Origin: Candidatus Aramenus sp. CH1 | GTDB taxonomy: Archaea; Thermoproteota; Thermoprotei_A; Sulfolobales; Sulfolobaceae | Direction: 5' to 3' | Assembly (NCBI GenBank): GCA_022678445.1 | Contig: JALBWU010000004.1 | Coordinates: 1 to 64,000 of the forward strand | Length of the DNA: 64,000 bases | In this document: positions 26,091-34,333 of the stretch, piece after piece | How the letters are laid out: each line of letters begins with the position of its first letter | Numbering within the stretch: position 1 is the stretch's first letter | Program-made: the position numbers and the translations under genes | The notes under the pieces: model-generated | Database searches by the model: none | What the model was told of the DNA's origin: nothing | Seen by the model: the letters and a program-made list of their open reading frames with translations, nothing else

Positions 26091-27317
26091 ATGAGAAAGA
26101 GGCCCGTAGTGCTGACCATTGCCGGAAGCGACTCCGGAGGAGGGGCAGGCCTTCAAGCTGACCTAAAGACCTTTACTGCCCTGGGCGTCTTTGGCACGAC
26201 AGTTGTAACTGGGTTGACCGCCCAGAACACCTTGGGGGTAACAAAGATCTTAGAGGTCCCCCTGGACTTCATAGAAGCTCAATTCGACGTCGTGATGAAT
26301 GACCTGGAACCAAAGTTCGCCAAAACGGGAATGCTCGCCTCAAAGGGAGTAATGGGCCTAGTTGCAAGGAAAGTTAGGGAGTATAAGCTGGGCCTAGTTT
26401 ACGATCCCGTAATGGTGGCAAAGTCCGGAGACCCCCTAGTGACGGAGGACGTAATACCCGCAGTAAAGGAGTTAATACATCTGGCCACGGTCGTTACCCC
26501 GAACAAGTACGAGGCCGAAAGGATTTTGGGAAAGAAGATAGAAAGCCTTGAGGACTTGAGGAACTCCGCCAGGGAGTTCTACAAGACCTTCTCAGCTAAC
26601 GTCGTAGTCAAAGGTGGCTCGGCCCTTGGAGGGGTAGATTACGCAGTAATAGACGGAGAGGAAATAGAGCTCAAGGGAGATGAGATAAAGACCAAGAACA
26701 CCCACGGGACTGGCGACATATTCTCCGCATCAATTACCGCCTTCCTGGCCAAGGGTTACGACTTAAAGAGGGCGATTTTAGAGGCCAAGGACTTCGTCAC
26801 TAAGGCAATAAAGTTCTCCTTGTATTTGGGCAAGGGCCACGGCCCAGCAGACCCATTTGCACCCACGGAGATGGAGGTAGAAAGAGAGAGGGCTAGGGAA
26901 GAAGCGGAGAAGCTGGTGGAGTACCTAGAGGAAAACAAGGAGGTAACCAAGAAGCTCATAGACCCGGAGGAAAAGCTCAACCTAGGAGTAATGACTAGCT
27001 ACGGCGAAGTAGCTACATTAGCCGGGGGAATCATAAGGTACATTGATTGGATAAAGGTGGACGGGCCCATTGTGGTGAACTACTACACTAACCTAGTCAC
27101 GGAGGTGCTTAGGGACGTGGGGAAGAGAGTGGGCCTCTCCGTCTCCATGTCAGACAGGATACTCAAACTGGCTGAAAGGGGAGCGATCAGGATCTCGGAA
27201 AGCGGTATAAACGCTGACGTGATAATGAGGAAAGGGAGGGCAGTCATAGTGGCGAACTCCCTTGAAGAGGTAAAGAGGCTCATAGAGGTGATAGTAAACG
27301 ATCCAAGTAGTGGGTAG
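26091..27317 (+). CDS. thiDN: bifunctional HMP(-P) kinase / thiamine-phosphate synthase ThiDN
   Basis: A 408-residue fusion. Residues 1-260 are ThiD, with the start block TIAGSDSGGGAGLQADLKT and the anion hole NTHGTGDIFSASI, which phosphorylates hydroxymethylpyrimidine twice. Residues about 275-408 are ThiN, the archaeal thiamine-phosphate synthase that replaces ThiE, with the block SYGEVATLAGGIIRYI and the end VIMRKGRAVIV. Together they join pyrimidine and thiazole to thiamine phosphate. A T-rich TATA element at about 26061-26072 predicts a leaderless start. The PfkB gene begins within its last codons. Confidence 0.93.
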   Translation: MRKRPVVLTIAGSDSGGGAGLQADLKTFTALGVFGTTVVTGLTAQNTLGVTKILEVPLDFIEAQFDVVMNDLEPKFAKTGMLASKGVMGLVARKVREYKLGLVYDPVMVAKSGDPLVTEDVIPAVKELIHLATVVTPNKYEAERILGKKIESLEDLRNSAREFYKTFSANVVVKGGSALGGVDYAVIDGEEIELKGDEIKTKNTHGTGDIFSASITAFLAKGYDLKRAILEAKDFVTKAIKFSLYLGKGHGPADPFAPTEMEVERERAREEAEKLVEYLEENKEVTKKLIDPEEKLNLGVMTSYGEVATLAGGIIRYIDWIKVDGPIVVNYYTNLVTEVLRDVGKRVGLSVSMSDRILKLAERGAIRISESGINADVIMRKGRAVIVANSLEEVKRLIEVIVNDPSSG

Positions 27318-28161
27318 TTACAACGTTGACTTCTTCATAAGGCTAAAGAGGCTTCCTCAGCCAGGGGAAACGGTGTTCTGCGATGGGATATTAATCAAGC
27401 ACGGAGGCAAGGGGTCAAACCAGGCAGTGTCCGTAGCTAGGCTGGGGGGCAAGGTCTCTTTTACTGGCGCTGTAGGGAACGACGAATACGGGAAGAGGGC
27501 CTTCTCCTTCTGGAAGGAGGAAAACGTTGACGCCAGCAGGGTAAAGGTGAAGGAAGGGAGCACTGGGAACGCCTACATTTTCCTTGACGAAAAGGGGGAA
27601 AGCTCCATTGTCGTCAACAGGGGGGCTAACTACTTGCTAGACGAGGAGGACGTCACAGACCTTGAGGGGGACGTCCTGCTGACCCAGCTCGAAATCAGGG
27701 AAAGGGTGGTGACAAAGGCGTTAAAGGAGTTTCAAGGGCTGAGGATCCTGAATCCGGCCCCCGCCTACCTAGAGGACGTCTCGATCCTGAATTACGTAGA
27801 TATCTTAACCCCAAACGAGATAGAGTTTAAACAGCTTACCTCATCCGACGACCTTGAGTTTGGACTAAACGAGCTCCTGAAAAGGGTTAAGAGAGCAGTT
27901 ATAGTCACACTAGGGGAGAGAGGTGCCGTGATAGCCACAAGGGGGAAAAGAGTCCTTATATCCGCGCCTAAGGTAAAGGTGGTAGACGTTACTGGAGCTG
28001 GGGACGTGTTCAACGCGTCCCTTGCCTTTTTCCTGGAAAATGGTTACGACATAGAGGACGCCGTAGAGTACGCCGTCAAGATAGCTTCCTATTCCGTTAC
28101 TCAGCTGGGCGCTCTTGGACCAAGGTGGGAGGAGGTGAAGGAGTTTGTCCAAGAAAAGTGA
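27310..28161 (+). CDS. PfkB/ribokinase-family sugar kinase
   Basis: A 283-residue kinase of the ribokinase family. The substrate lid block HGGKGSNQAVSVARLGG is near residues 35-51, and the anion hole with catalytic Asp is VDVTGAGDVFNAS near 226-238. The only usable start is GTG at 27310, since an in-frame stop sits at 27295; this leaves the first strand as GSYNVDFF, a few residues shorter than most relatives. It overlaps thiDN by 8 bp. Substrate could be ribose, fructose, 2-keto-3-deoxygluconate or a nucleoside; the N-terminal GSYNVD fits the ribokinase or nucleoside kinase branch. Confidence 0.85.
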   Translation: MGSYNVDFFIRLKRLPQPGETVFCDGILIKHGGKGSNQAVSVARLGGKVSFTGAVGNDEYGKRAFSFWKEENVDASRVKVKEGSTGNAYIFLDEKGESSIVVNRGANYLLDEEDVTDLEGDVLLTQLEIRERVVTKALKEFQGLRILNPAPAYLEDVSILNYVDILTPNEIEFKQLTSSDDLEFGLNELLKRVKRAVIVTLGERGAVIATRGKRVLISAPKVKVVDVTGAGDVFNASLAFFLENGYDIEDAVEYAVKIASYSVTQLGALGPRWEEVKEFVQEK

Positions 28162-28249
28162 GAACAACAAGAAGAAGGAAAAGAAAAAGGAGTACAAATG
28201 CGTAGGCCTTTGCGATATACCCGACGCAGACGAGAGGGACGACGCATGA
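28145..28249 (+). CDS. 34-residue Lys-rich small ORF between pfkB and the hydrolase gene
   Basis: An open frame from TTG at 28145 to TGA at 28249. The first half is almost all Lys, Glu and Asn; then comes YKCVGLCDIPDADERDDA, with two cysteines three residues apart and an acidic end. It overlaps the pfkB end by 17 bp, and its stop codon overlaps the ATG of the next gene in the ATGA arrangement used throughout this genome for coupled genes. That geometry is the main reason to believe it; no family is recognised. Confidence 0.4.
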   Translation: MSKKSENNKKKEKKKEYKCVGLCDIPDADERDDA

Positions 28250-28944
28250 AAATAACGTTTTTAGGGACGGGATCTGGAGCGTCGTTTGGCAGTAGGAGAG
28301 TGAAGTCGTCAATCCTAGTGGAATCTAAAGGTGCTAAGGTCCTTTTTGACCTAGGCACTGGGGCCAACTTCAAGCTGGAGGACATAGGAAAGCTCGACGT
28401 AGACGCCATATTTGTAACCCACTTGCACATAGACCATGTAAACGGGGTGTTTGAGCACTTAGTACAGAGGCAGGTAAATGGTCTGCCTAAGGTAAGAGTG
28501 TTCTCCCCTCCGGGCTTTTCAAGGCTCCTAAGGGACTTTGTAGAACTGGGAAACGACGTAGAGGCTGAGGTTGTGGAGAGCCCTTTGCCCAGAGCAACTA
28601 TAGGAGAGTTACAAATTTACTCGGTGAGGGCGTGCCACAAGATCTACGCGGTCTCATACGCGATAAGGGGTGAGGGTAAAAAGGTGGTGTACTCCGGAGA
28701 CACTTCAGAGCCCTGTAATGAAATCCTAGATGAGGCCAAGGATGCCGATCTGGTAATACACGAGGCTTCCTGCCTTTCTGGGTGCGAGAAGTTCGGCCAC
28801 ACCCCAGTTCCAACCGCAATCTCCCTATTCAGTAACGAGAAACTCATACTAACTCACATACCTGCACAAAAGGAGAAAGAAATTGTAGAATTTGTGAAAG
28901 ATAGAGTTAAATTAGCCAACGACGGAATGGTTATAGATGTGTAG
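28246..28944 (+). CDS. metallo-beta-lactamase-fold hydrolase, RNase Z-like
   Basis: A 232-residue protein beginning MKITFLGTGSGASFGSRR, the standard first strand of the fold, so the ATG at 28246 is preferred over one at 28198 that adds an Arg-rich stretch. The metal motif HLHIDH is near residue 63, later ligands are likely H138 (ACHKIYAVSY region), the Asp of YSGDTS and the final His of LTHIP. The order and spacing resemble ribonuclease Z, but it is shorter and lacks an evident exosite arm. It may process tRNA 3' ends or act as a phosphodiesterase. Its stop overlaps the amidotransferase start by 8 bp. Confidence 0.8.
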   Translation: MKITFLGTGSGASFGSRRVKSSILVESKGAKVLFDLGTGANFKLEDIGKLDVDAIFVTHLHIDHVNGVFEHLVQRQVNGLPKVRVFSPPGFSRLLRDFVELGNDVEAEVVESPLPRATIGELQIYSVRACHKIYAVSYAIRGEGKKVVYSGDTSEPCNEILDEAKDADLVIHEASCLSGCEKFGHTPVPTAISLFSNEKLILTHIPAQKEKEIVEFVKDRVKLANDGMVIDV

Positions 28945-29644
28945 GCTACTTGCCTTTAACACTAAAGGCAAACTCGACGAGAAAGTAGTAGAGACGTTCG
29001 CAGAGGTAGCAAGACATGACGTTCTCTCCTCTTCCCCCCACAGCGACGGATGGGGCATGTCTGTGTTCGTTTACGAGAAGTCATGGAGGAACATTAACTA
29101 CAAAACGGGACTGCCAGCGTTTGAAGATCCCCTATACAAAAGGCTTCCTTCAACCATTGAGGGAGAGAGGTTAGTCGGCATCATTCACGCCCGGAAAGCG
29201 GGGAAAAAGTTCTTAACAGGGCTTTCTCACTCTCACCCCTATCACGCAAAGGCGGGGACATACGAGCTTTTCTTCGCCCATAACGGCTCCATCTCTAGGA
29301 AGTTCTTTGAAAACCCATCGTTGCCCTATACCGACAGCTACTTGTTCTTCCTGGAGATAGTCAAGAGAGTCAATCAAGGCGCAACTCCCCTGGAGGCTTA
29401 CACTGAGGTCTTTGAGAGCGCTAAACCCTTTTCCTCAAGCCTCAACTCCGTTCTGATCTCCTACAGTGAGTCAGAGGGGCCAAAGGTATACGCAGGATAC
29501 TACTACAATAAGGAAAAGTTAAGAGAAAGGGAAGAGTACTACAAGGTCTTCAGATACAAGGACTATGTATTTTCATCTACACTAAAATATTATATAGGTA
29601 ACGATGCAGAAGAACTGATATATGGAGATATAATAAATTTATAG
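28937..29644 (+). CDS. class II glutamine amidotransferase domain protein
   Basis: A 235-residue N-terminal nucleophile amidotransferase. After removal of Met the protein starts with the catalytic Cys (MCRLLAF). Further family marks are SPHSDGWGMS, GIIHARKAG with the conserved Arg, and FAHNGSI with the oxyanion Asn-Gly. It resembles the YafJ-like stand-alone branch with no synthetase domain, so the ammonia acceptor is unknown. It overlaps the upstream hydrolase gene by 8 bp and ends the run of plus-strand genes before a new promoter. Confidence 0.87.
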   Translation: MCRLLAFNTKGKLDEKVVETFAEVARHDVLSSSPHSDGWGMSVFVYEKSWRNINYKTGLPAFEDPLYKRLPSTIEGERLVGIIHARKAGKKFLTGLSHSHPYHAKAGTYELFFAHNGSISRKFFENPSLPYTDSYLFFLEIVKRVNQGATPLEAYTEVFESAKPFSSSLNSVLISYSESEGPKVYAGYYYNKEKLREREEYYKVFRYKDYVFSSTLKYYIGNDAEELIYGDIINL

Positions 29645-29670
29645 TGATGATTTAATCTTTAGAACACAAG

Positions 29671-29680
29671 CTTTATACTC
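29671..29680 (+). promoter_or_regulatory. TATA box of the TnpB-like bicistron
   Basis: CTTTATACTC is centred 26 bp before the ATG at 29701, so the pair of genes that follows has its own leaderless promoter and does not depend on the upstream amidotransferase gene. Confidence 0.5.
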
Positions 29681-29700
29681 TACTACTAAAATATTGGCAT

Positions 29701-29970
29701 ATGGCAAGCAGTGTGTTAGTGGGAAGACAAGTCAAGTACTTAAGTGAGTTTGGGTTTGAGGTATCGGAGAGGCCTGTTAAGGGATACAAGATAGAGTCAT
29801 ACTACCTACCTACTAACTCTGTAAAGGAGGTGGTAGTCACCAAGATTGAAGGAGACGTCGAGAAGGAGATAGCTAGGATATCAAGCCTAGACAACATAAT
29901 GGACCTTGTTAAGGCATTTGAGGGATATCCCCAAAAACTGGTGGAGGCAATACTTCAAATTCTTAAGTGA
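29701..29970 (+). CDS. 89-residue unknown protein coupled to the TnpB-like gene
   Basis: I do not recognise this small protein. It begins MASSVLVGRQVKYLSEFGF, has a beta-rich middle (KEVVVTKIEGDVEKEIARI) and ends in two helices (NIMDLVKAFEGY, KLVEAILQILK). No cysteines or metal motifs occur. Its TGA stop overlaps the GTG start of the TnpB-like gene (GTGA), so both are made together. That makes it a candidate partner, regulator or accessory subunit of the RuvC-type protein; this is inference from gene order only. Confidence 0.65.
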   Translation: MASSVLVGRQVKYLSEFGFEVSERPVKGYKIESYYLPTNSVKEVVVTKIEGDVEKEIARISSLDNIMDLVKAFEGYPQKLVEAILQILK

Positions 29971-30809
29971 GTTTTCAGTTATTATATTTTATGAAAGAGG
30001 AAATAATCGAGGCTAGAGTTCTAGAATATGGAAAACTCAAATCCATATACAACGACATCGTGTTTTTTAAGAAGTATTCAGAAATCCTCGGGAGATCCGG
30101 GGAGAGCGTAGGGTCTCCTCCCCCCTCCCTCAGGGGGCTCCAGTTCGTTCAGAACAGGATAGGTCCCTTGAAAGTAGTAGTCCAAGGAAGAAGCGCTAGG
30201 CTCCCAGAGGTGAACGCTGTAGTGTTGCTGCCAAGGGATGGAGTACCAAAGTTTGCACTGGCAGACTTCAGCAACGGAATAAAGGTGTACTTGAGCTACG
30301 AAAAGGAGAGCCCAATTGTGGGGATTGACATAGGTCTGAGGCATCTGTTTACCGTGGTCGCGATAACTAGGGATAAACTTTACAAGACAAGGTTCTTTGG
30401 GGACAGAGAAGTTATGGAGACCTTCACCAAGTACCTTGGAGAAGAACAGGGAGTTACACACCTCGAGGAGATCAAAGTAAAGGTCAGGAGAATTGTCAAG
30501 GAGGCAACCAGCTTCGTAAAGGAGCTGGAGCCAAAGGTAGTAGCCATAGAGGACCTCAGGGAGTACGAGGGAAAAGTGGGCAAAGGGCTCAGGGTACTTC
30601 AAGACATGCTAGAAAAGGAGTTCTACAGCAACGGAGTGAGGTTTAGGAGAATGGATCCCTATAACACTTCCAAGCTCTGCTCTCACTGTGGATACAAGAA
30701 GGGCGAGGTAATGGGATCCATATTCGTTTGTCCGTCGTGCGGATATAAGGCAGATAGGGACTTCAACGCAGCGTATAACTTAGCGTTGATGTGCTACTAT
30801 GCTTGCTAA
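29967..30809 (+). CDS. compact TnpB-like RuvC/zinc-ribbon protein, probably domesticated
   Basis: A 280-residue protein with the C-terminal core of transposon TnpB nucleases: RuvC-I GIDIGLRHL (D121), RuvC-II AIEDLR (E195), a CxxC-x13-CxxC zinc ribbon (C238, C241, C255, C258) and RuvC-III DRDFNAAYNLA (D263/D265). All three acidic positions of the nuclease appear present. The N-terminal 115 residues are much shorter than the usual 170-190 and unlike the typical TnpB start, and D121 to E195 is also slightly compact. It starts with GTG overlapping the 89-residue gene, or less likely ATG at 29991. Only 34 bp separate its stop from the next gene, so there is no room for a transposon right end or a 3' guide RNA. 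It looks like a retained host gene, with RNA- or DNA-binding function unknown. Confidence 0.8.
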   Translation: MSFQLLYFMKEEIIEARVLEYGKLKSIYNDIVFFKKYSEILGRSGESVGSPPPSLRGLQFVQNRIGPLKVVVQGRSARLPEVNAVVLLPRDGVPKFALADFSNGIKVYLSYEKESPIVGIDIGLRHLFTVVAITRDKLYKTRFFGDREVMETFTKYLGEEQGVTHLEEIKVKVRRIVKEATSFVKELEPKVVAIEDLREYEGKVGKGLRVLQDMLEKEFYSNGVRFRRMDPYNTSKLCSHCGYKKGEVMGSIFVCPSCGYKADRDFNAAYNLALMCYYAC

Positions 30810-30843
30810 GCTATAAATTTCCTCAAAGGGATAGTATATCTTC

Positions 30844-31896
30844 ATGAGAGTTAAGAAACTCCAGAGCGTTCTGGAAAAGGAGAACATAGACTTTGCGATT
30901 TTTGGACCGACCAGCAACATGTTCTACCTCACGGGCTTTAGGGAGGAGCAAATGGAAAGGCCTCTGTTCTTCATAGTTAGTAAAAGGGACTACTTCTTCT
31001 TCGCCCCTAAGATCTACGAGGAACAACTGCAGAAGATGGACTTTGACGTAGTGGTCTACAGCGACGGAGAAGACCCCTACACCAAACTCGACATACCTAA
31101 AGGCGCGTCTTTTGCGGTAGACGACCAGTTATGGTCACTCTTCCTAGTAAACCTAATCAACAAGTTCTCTCCATCAAACCTACTTCCAGCATCAACCGTA
31201 ATCTCTCCTCTCAGGATGGTAAAGGACGAGGAGGAAATAAGGACGCTTAAGGAAGGGCTTAAGATCGCCGAAACGGCTTTCACGAGGTTCCTAGACGAGG
31301 TATCTGAAGGAGGCAGCGAGTGTAGACTCGCCAGGAAGCTCGAGGAGGAGTTTGTAAATCTAGGAGCTGAAGGGGCGTCCTTCGGGACAATCGTAACCTC
31401 CGGTAGCAACACCTCGATGCCCCACCTAAGGTGTACGGAGAAAAAGGTAAGAAGGGGAGACGTGATTGTAGTTGACTTTGGCGTCAGGTACAAGGGCTAC
31501 AGCACCGATACCACTAGGGTAGTGAGCTTAGGCAACCCAGGGGAGGAAGTAAAAAAGGTCTATGAAATAGTAAGGGGAGCACAGGAGGAGGCGGAGAACT
31601 CATTGGAGGGCATGAGTGGCAGTGAGATAGACTCCCTAGCTAGGAACTACATGCGCAAATACTCAGTGGACCAGTTCTTCATACACAGGACTGGGCACGG
31701 GATAGGCATAGACGTCCACGAGGAACCTTACATATCTCAAGGCTACAACAAGAAGATCACGAGGAACATGGTGTTTACCGTGGAGCCCGGCGTATATATC
31801 CCAGGGAAGTTCGGGATAAGGCTGGAGGACATGGTAGTCATGGACGGGAAACCAAGAGTGCTAAACTCACTCAGCAAGGAGATATTCACGCTCTAG
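30844..31896 (+). CDS. pepQ: Xaa-Pro dipeptidase (prolidase)
   Basis: A 350-residue M24-family metallopeptidase that splits dipeptides ending in proline. The creatinase-like N-terminal domain (1-120) is followed by the pita-bread domain. Metal ligands are visible in VVDFGVRYKGYSTDTTR (two Asp), RTGHGIG (His), FTVEPGVY (Glu) and IRLEDMV (Glu). Length matches archaeal prolidases. TATA-like CTATAAATTT (30811-30820) lies 27 bp before the ATG, so it is transcribed on its own. Its stop overlaps the convergent aminotransferase gene by 4 bp. Confidence 0.93.
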   Translation: MRVKKLQSVLEKENIDFAIFGPTSNMFYLTGFREEQMERPLFFIVSKRDYFFFAPKIYEEQLQKMDFDVVVYSDGEDPYTKLDIPKGASFAVDDQLWSLFLVNLINKFSPSNLLPASTVISPLRMVKDEEEIRTLKEGLKIAETAFTRFLDEVSEGGSECRLARKLEEEFVNLGAEGASFGTIVTSGSNTSMPHLRCTEKKVRRGDVIVVDFGVRYKGYSTDTTRVVSLGNPGEEVKKVYEIVRGAQEEAENSLEGMSGSEIDSLARNYMRKYSVDQFFIHRTGHGIGIDVHEEPYISQGYNKKITRNMVFTVEPGVYIPGKFGIRLEDMVVMDGKPRVLNSLSKEIFTL

Positions 31897-33029
31897 ACTT
31901 TATCCACGGCCTTCCTCAGTAACCTTATGCCATCCACTATTTCCTCCTCGCTGGCGACGGAAACGCTGAGCCTCGCCATCGTGTCTCCTCCCTTCAAGAA
32001 GAAGGGCTTAGCAGGGACAAAGCTTAAGCCCATCTTCACTGCCTCTTGAAACACTTTCCAGCTGTCCTTTTCTAGGTCTACTAGTTGGAAGAAACCGCAC
32101 TCGGCCTTGTTGAACTTGTGGAAGCCCTCCTCGCGCAGGACTTTGTTCATTAGCTCCAGCTTCCTCTTGTAGTGGCCTGCAAGGAGGCCCATCCTAGAGG
32201 TCACTACTTGGTTCTTCAAAAGCGTCGCCACCACGTACTGGTTTACCGTTGACGTCGAGAAGTCCAATTGCTCTAAGAGGGAGACCTTCTCGGCTATCTC
32301 CTTTTTAGCTAGCATGAAGCCTATCCTCAACCCTGGAGCGACTATCTTGCTGAAACTACTGACGTAAATTACCCTACCGTACTTGTCGTAGCTCTTAATT
32401 GGAGGAGGCACCTCTCCTGCGATTGGTCTATAGGGGTCGTCCTCGATGACGTAGAAGTCGTATTGCTCTGCTAGTTCCGCTATTTCCCTCCTCCTATCGT
32501 CGCTCATGTTCACTCCTGCTGGGTTGTGACAGTTAGGTATTACGTACAGTAGTTTTACCTTGACTAGCTTAAGTATTTGCCTCAGCTGTTCCGTCACTAT
32601 CCCCTTCTCGTCTAGGCTTATGGGAATAACCGAGGACGACCTCAGCTTGAGCGAGTTAAAGGTCTCAATGAAGGTGGGATTTTCCACTGCGATGACGTCA
32701 CCTTCAAGGAAGTACTTGCCCAGTAATTCTATGGCGTGTTGGGCACCAGAGGTGACCACTACTTCGTCTTCCCCCTTGCTTAGCCCAAGTTTAGGTAAGT
32801 ACTTCTCGATCTCCCTGACCAGCTCCTCCTGGCCCCCTGCCCCTGGATAGGAGAACGCTGACGACCTGTACTTCTCTATGACCTCGTCGTATGCCCTCCT
32901 TATCTCTTCCAGTGGGATTAGCCTAGGGTCTGGAGAACCACTGGCCAGGTTTATCTTGGACTTCCTAGCTAACCTCGAGGCCAACTCCACGGGCGAGATC
33001 TCTATTTCCTCGCCAATTCTAGACGCCAT
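31893..33029 (-). CDS. PLP-dependent aminotransferase (aromatic/2-aminoadipate type)
   Basis: A 378-residue fold-type I aminotransferase. The pyridoxal phosphate lysine is K228 in SSFSKIVAPGLRIG, with N169 (PNCHNPAG), D198 and Y200 (EDDPYR) and R236 in place. The layout is that of the MocR/LysN-like branch without a DNA-binding domain, which includes 2-aminoadipate and aromatic aminotransferases. A role in lysine synthesis (LysN) is possible as the cluster at 56-62 kb lacks that step, but broad-specificity enzymes look the same. Its start lies inside the 3' end of the cyclodeaminase-family gene (28-bp overlap), so they are co-expressed. Confidence 0.85.
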   Translation of the reverse strand: MASRIGEEIEISPVELASRLARKSKINLASGSPDPRLIPLEEIRRAYDEVIEKYRSSAFSYPGAGGQEELVREIEKYLPKLGLSKGEDEVVVTSGAQHAIELLGKYFLEGDVIAVENPTFIETFNSLKLRSSSVIPISLDEKGIVTEQLRQILKLVKVKLLYVIPNCHNPAGVNMSDDRRREIAELAEQYDFYVIEDDPYRPIAGEVPPPIKSYDKYGRVIYVSSFSKIVAPGLRIGFMLAKKEIAEKVSLLEQLDFSTSTVNQYVVATLLKNQVVTSRMGLLAGHYKRKLELMNKVLREEGFHKFNKAECGFFQLVDLEKDSWKVFQEAVKMGLSFVPAKPFFLKGGDTMARLSVSVASEEEIVDGIRLLRKAVDKV

Positions 33030-33973
33030 CTTCCCTTCAGCTCCACCTCAGTACCTAGTCCCCTTCTTTTAGCATCTTCGTAAATAAACTTTAACAGTGC
33101 GACGTCCTCTAGTCCTATCCCTACTGACTTGAAAATGGTAATTCCCTCCCTGTTCACGTTCACCCTGCCCGCAATAATAGAGGAAAGGGGGAACAGCTTG
33201 TTTAGGTCGAGCATCTTCATCTTGTTCGCCAGTATCAGATCCCCTGCCTCCTCCATCGCTTGTTCAAGGTCTTCCACAACTATCATGCTAGACGCCTTAA
33301 TGACGTCAGGGAACGCCTCTACCCTCTCCTCTATGTTTGAACCCATCAAGTTTAGGTGTTGAGACCTTCGCAGGAAATCCAGCTTCAGGAAGGGGTCCTT
33401 TGAAGACGTTATTGTAACTACTACATCTGAGTCCTGGCAGAGGTCCTTGTAAGACCTCTTGGGGTTGACCCCTATACCTTGGTTCTTAAGGACGGAGAGG
33501 GACTTTGTTACCCTCTCCGGGCTCCTGGAGAACACGTTTATGGTAACGGACTTGAGATTGCTGAAAGCCTCAACTTGTGCAATCCCCTGTTTTCCAAGCC
33601 CAATTATTCCCACAGAAGAGTAGTCCCGCTTTATGTAGTCCGAGGCCAACACAGCTAAGGCCCCCGTCCTTATCTGCGTTAGCCTATCGGACTCGGCTAT
33701 GAGAAGTAGCTCACCAGAGTTTGAGAAGAGTAGAGAGATAAAGCTCCCCATTACGAACGTTTTAAAACCGAGGTACTCGCCTATGCCGCCAGCTTGGTAA
33801 CTTAACGTGGCCCCGCTGAGGGAAGTCCTCACCCTTTTGGTGTTAACAGCGACCTTCTTGTCTAACATGAGGAAAGCGTCCCTTAACGAGTTATACGCGT
33901 CGCGATAAGTCAAAAGCTCGTTTACGTCCTCTTCTCTAAGCAAAATCGCCAACCGGGTAGCCCGTATATCCAT
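33002..33973 (-). CDS. ornithine cyclodeaminase/mu-crystallin family protein
   Basis: A 323-residue NAD(P)-binding protein. The Rossmann loop is VGIIGLGKQGIAQVEAF, preceded by RTGALAVLASDYI, the family's substrate-side block with the conserved Arg. Relatives include ornithine cyclodeaminase, archaeal alanine dehydrogenase and ketimine reductases. The pairing with an aminotransferase suggests amino-acid handling. It is the first gene of the minus-strand pair and shares a short AT-rich promoter region (33983-34002) with the divergent regulator gene. Confidence 0.8.
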   Translation of the reverse strand: MDIRATRLAILLREEDVNELLTYRDAYNSLRDAFLMLDKKVAVNTKRVRTSLSGATLSYQAGGIGEYLGFKTFVMGSFISLLFSNSGELLLIAESDRLTQIRTGALAVLASDYIKRDYSSVGIIGLGKQGIAQVEAFSNLKSVTINVFSRSPERVTKSLSVLKNQGIGVNPKRSYKDLCQDSDVVVTITSSKDPFLKLDFLRRSQHLNLMGSNIEERVEAFPDVIKASSMIVVEDLEQAMEEAGDLILANKMKMLDLNKLFPLSSIIAGRVNVNREGITIFKSVGIGLEDVALLKFIYEDAKRRGLGTEVELKGRWRLELARK

Positions 33974-34018
33974 AAGCCCTATGTCTTAAAAACGCTTTTA
34001 TAGAACAACATCTTAATC

Positions 34019-34333
34019 ATGGAACTAACGCCTAGGCAACAGGACATATTGAGGATACTTAAGGCTAAGGGGCAGGTGAACGTAAAGGACATCGCAATTG
34101 AACTTAAGATATCCCAGAAGACTGCAAAAGGGTATATTAGGGACTTAATGAGGCTTGGAATGGTTGAGAGCGACGACGCAGGCAACGTTAAGCTAAAGAC
34201 CGACGCCCAAAACAAGGAGGAGGAGATTTACAAGATCGTCCAAATCCACGAGAGCGAGATAAACTCCTTGAAGAAGGAAATAGAGGAGTTAAAGGAGGAA
34301 ATAATAAGGCTCAAGAAGAGAAGTAAAGCTTGA
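34019..34333 (+). CDS. winged-helix transcription regulator with coiled-coil tail
   Basis: A 104-residue protein. Residues 1-60 form a helix-turn-helix domain (LTPRQQDILRILKAKGQV, IAIELKISQKTAKGYIRDL) like Lrp/ArsR/DeoR N-termini. Residues 65-104 form a highly charged coiled coil (HESEINSLKKEIEELKEE), probably for dimerisation. No ligand-binding domain is present. It is divergent from the cyclodeaminase-family gene with 45 bp between starts, so it may control that gene and itself. Its 3' end overlaps the convergent glycosyltransferase gene by 23 bp. Confidence 0.8.
   Translation: MELTPRQQDILRILKAKGQVNVKDIAIELKISQKTAKGYIRDLMRLGMVESDDAGNVKLKTDAQNKEEEIYKIVQIHESEINSLKKEIEELKEEIIRLKKRSKA

Noticed and set aside
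28198-28245. N-terminal extension of the metallo-beta-lactamase protein from ATG 28198
   Set aside because: The extension is an Arg-rich stretch in front of a perfect first strand of the fold at 28246, and the same bases are better explained by the 34-residue frame.
30078-30602. 174-codon open frame antisense to the TnpB-like gene
   Set aside because: Its composition is the complement of a Lys/Glu/Arg-rich coding strand, it has no promoter or start context, and the sense frame has clear RuvC and zinc-ribbon motifs.
30810-30843. Transposon right end or guide-RNA scaffold after the TnpB-like gene
   Set aside because: Only 34 bp remain before the prolidase start and these hold a TATA box for that gene; no palindrome is present.
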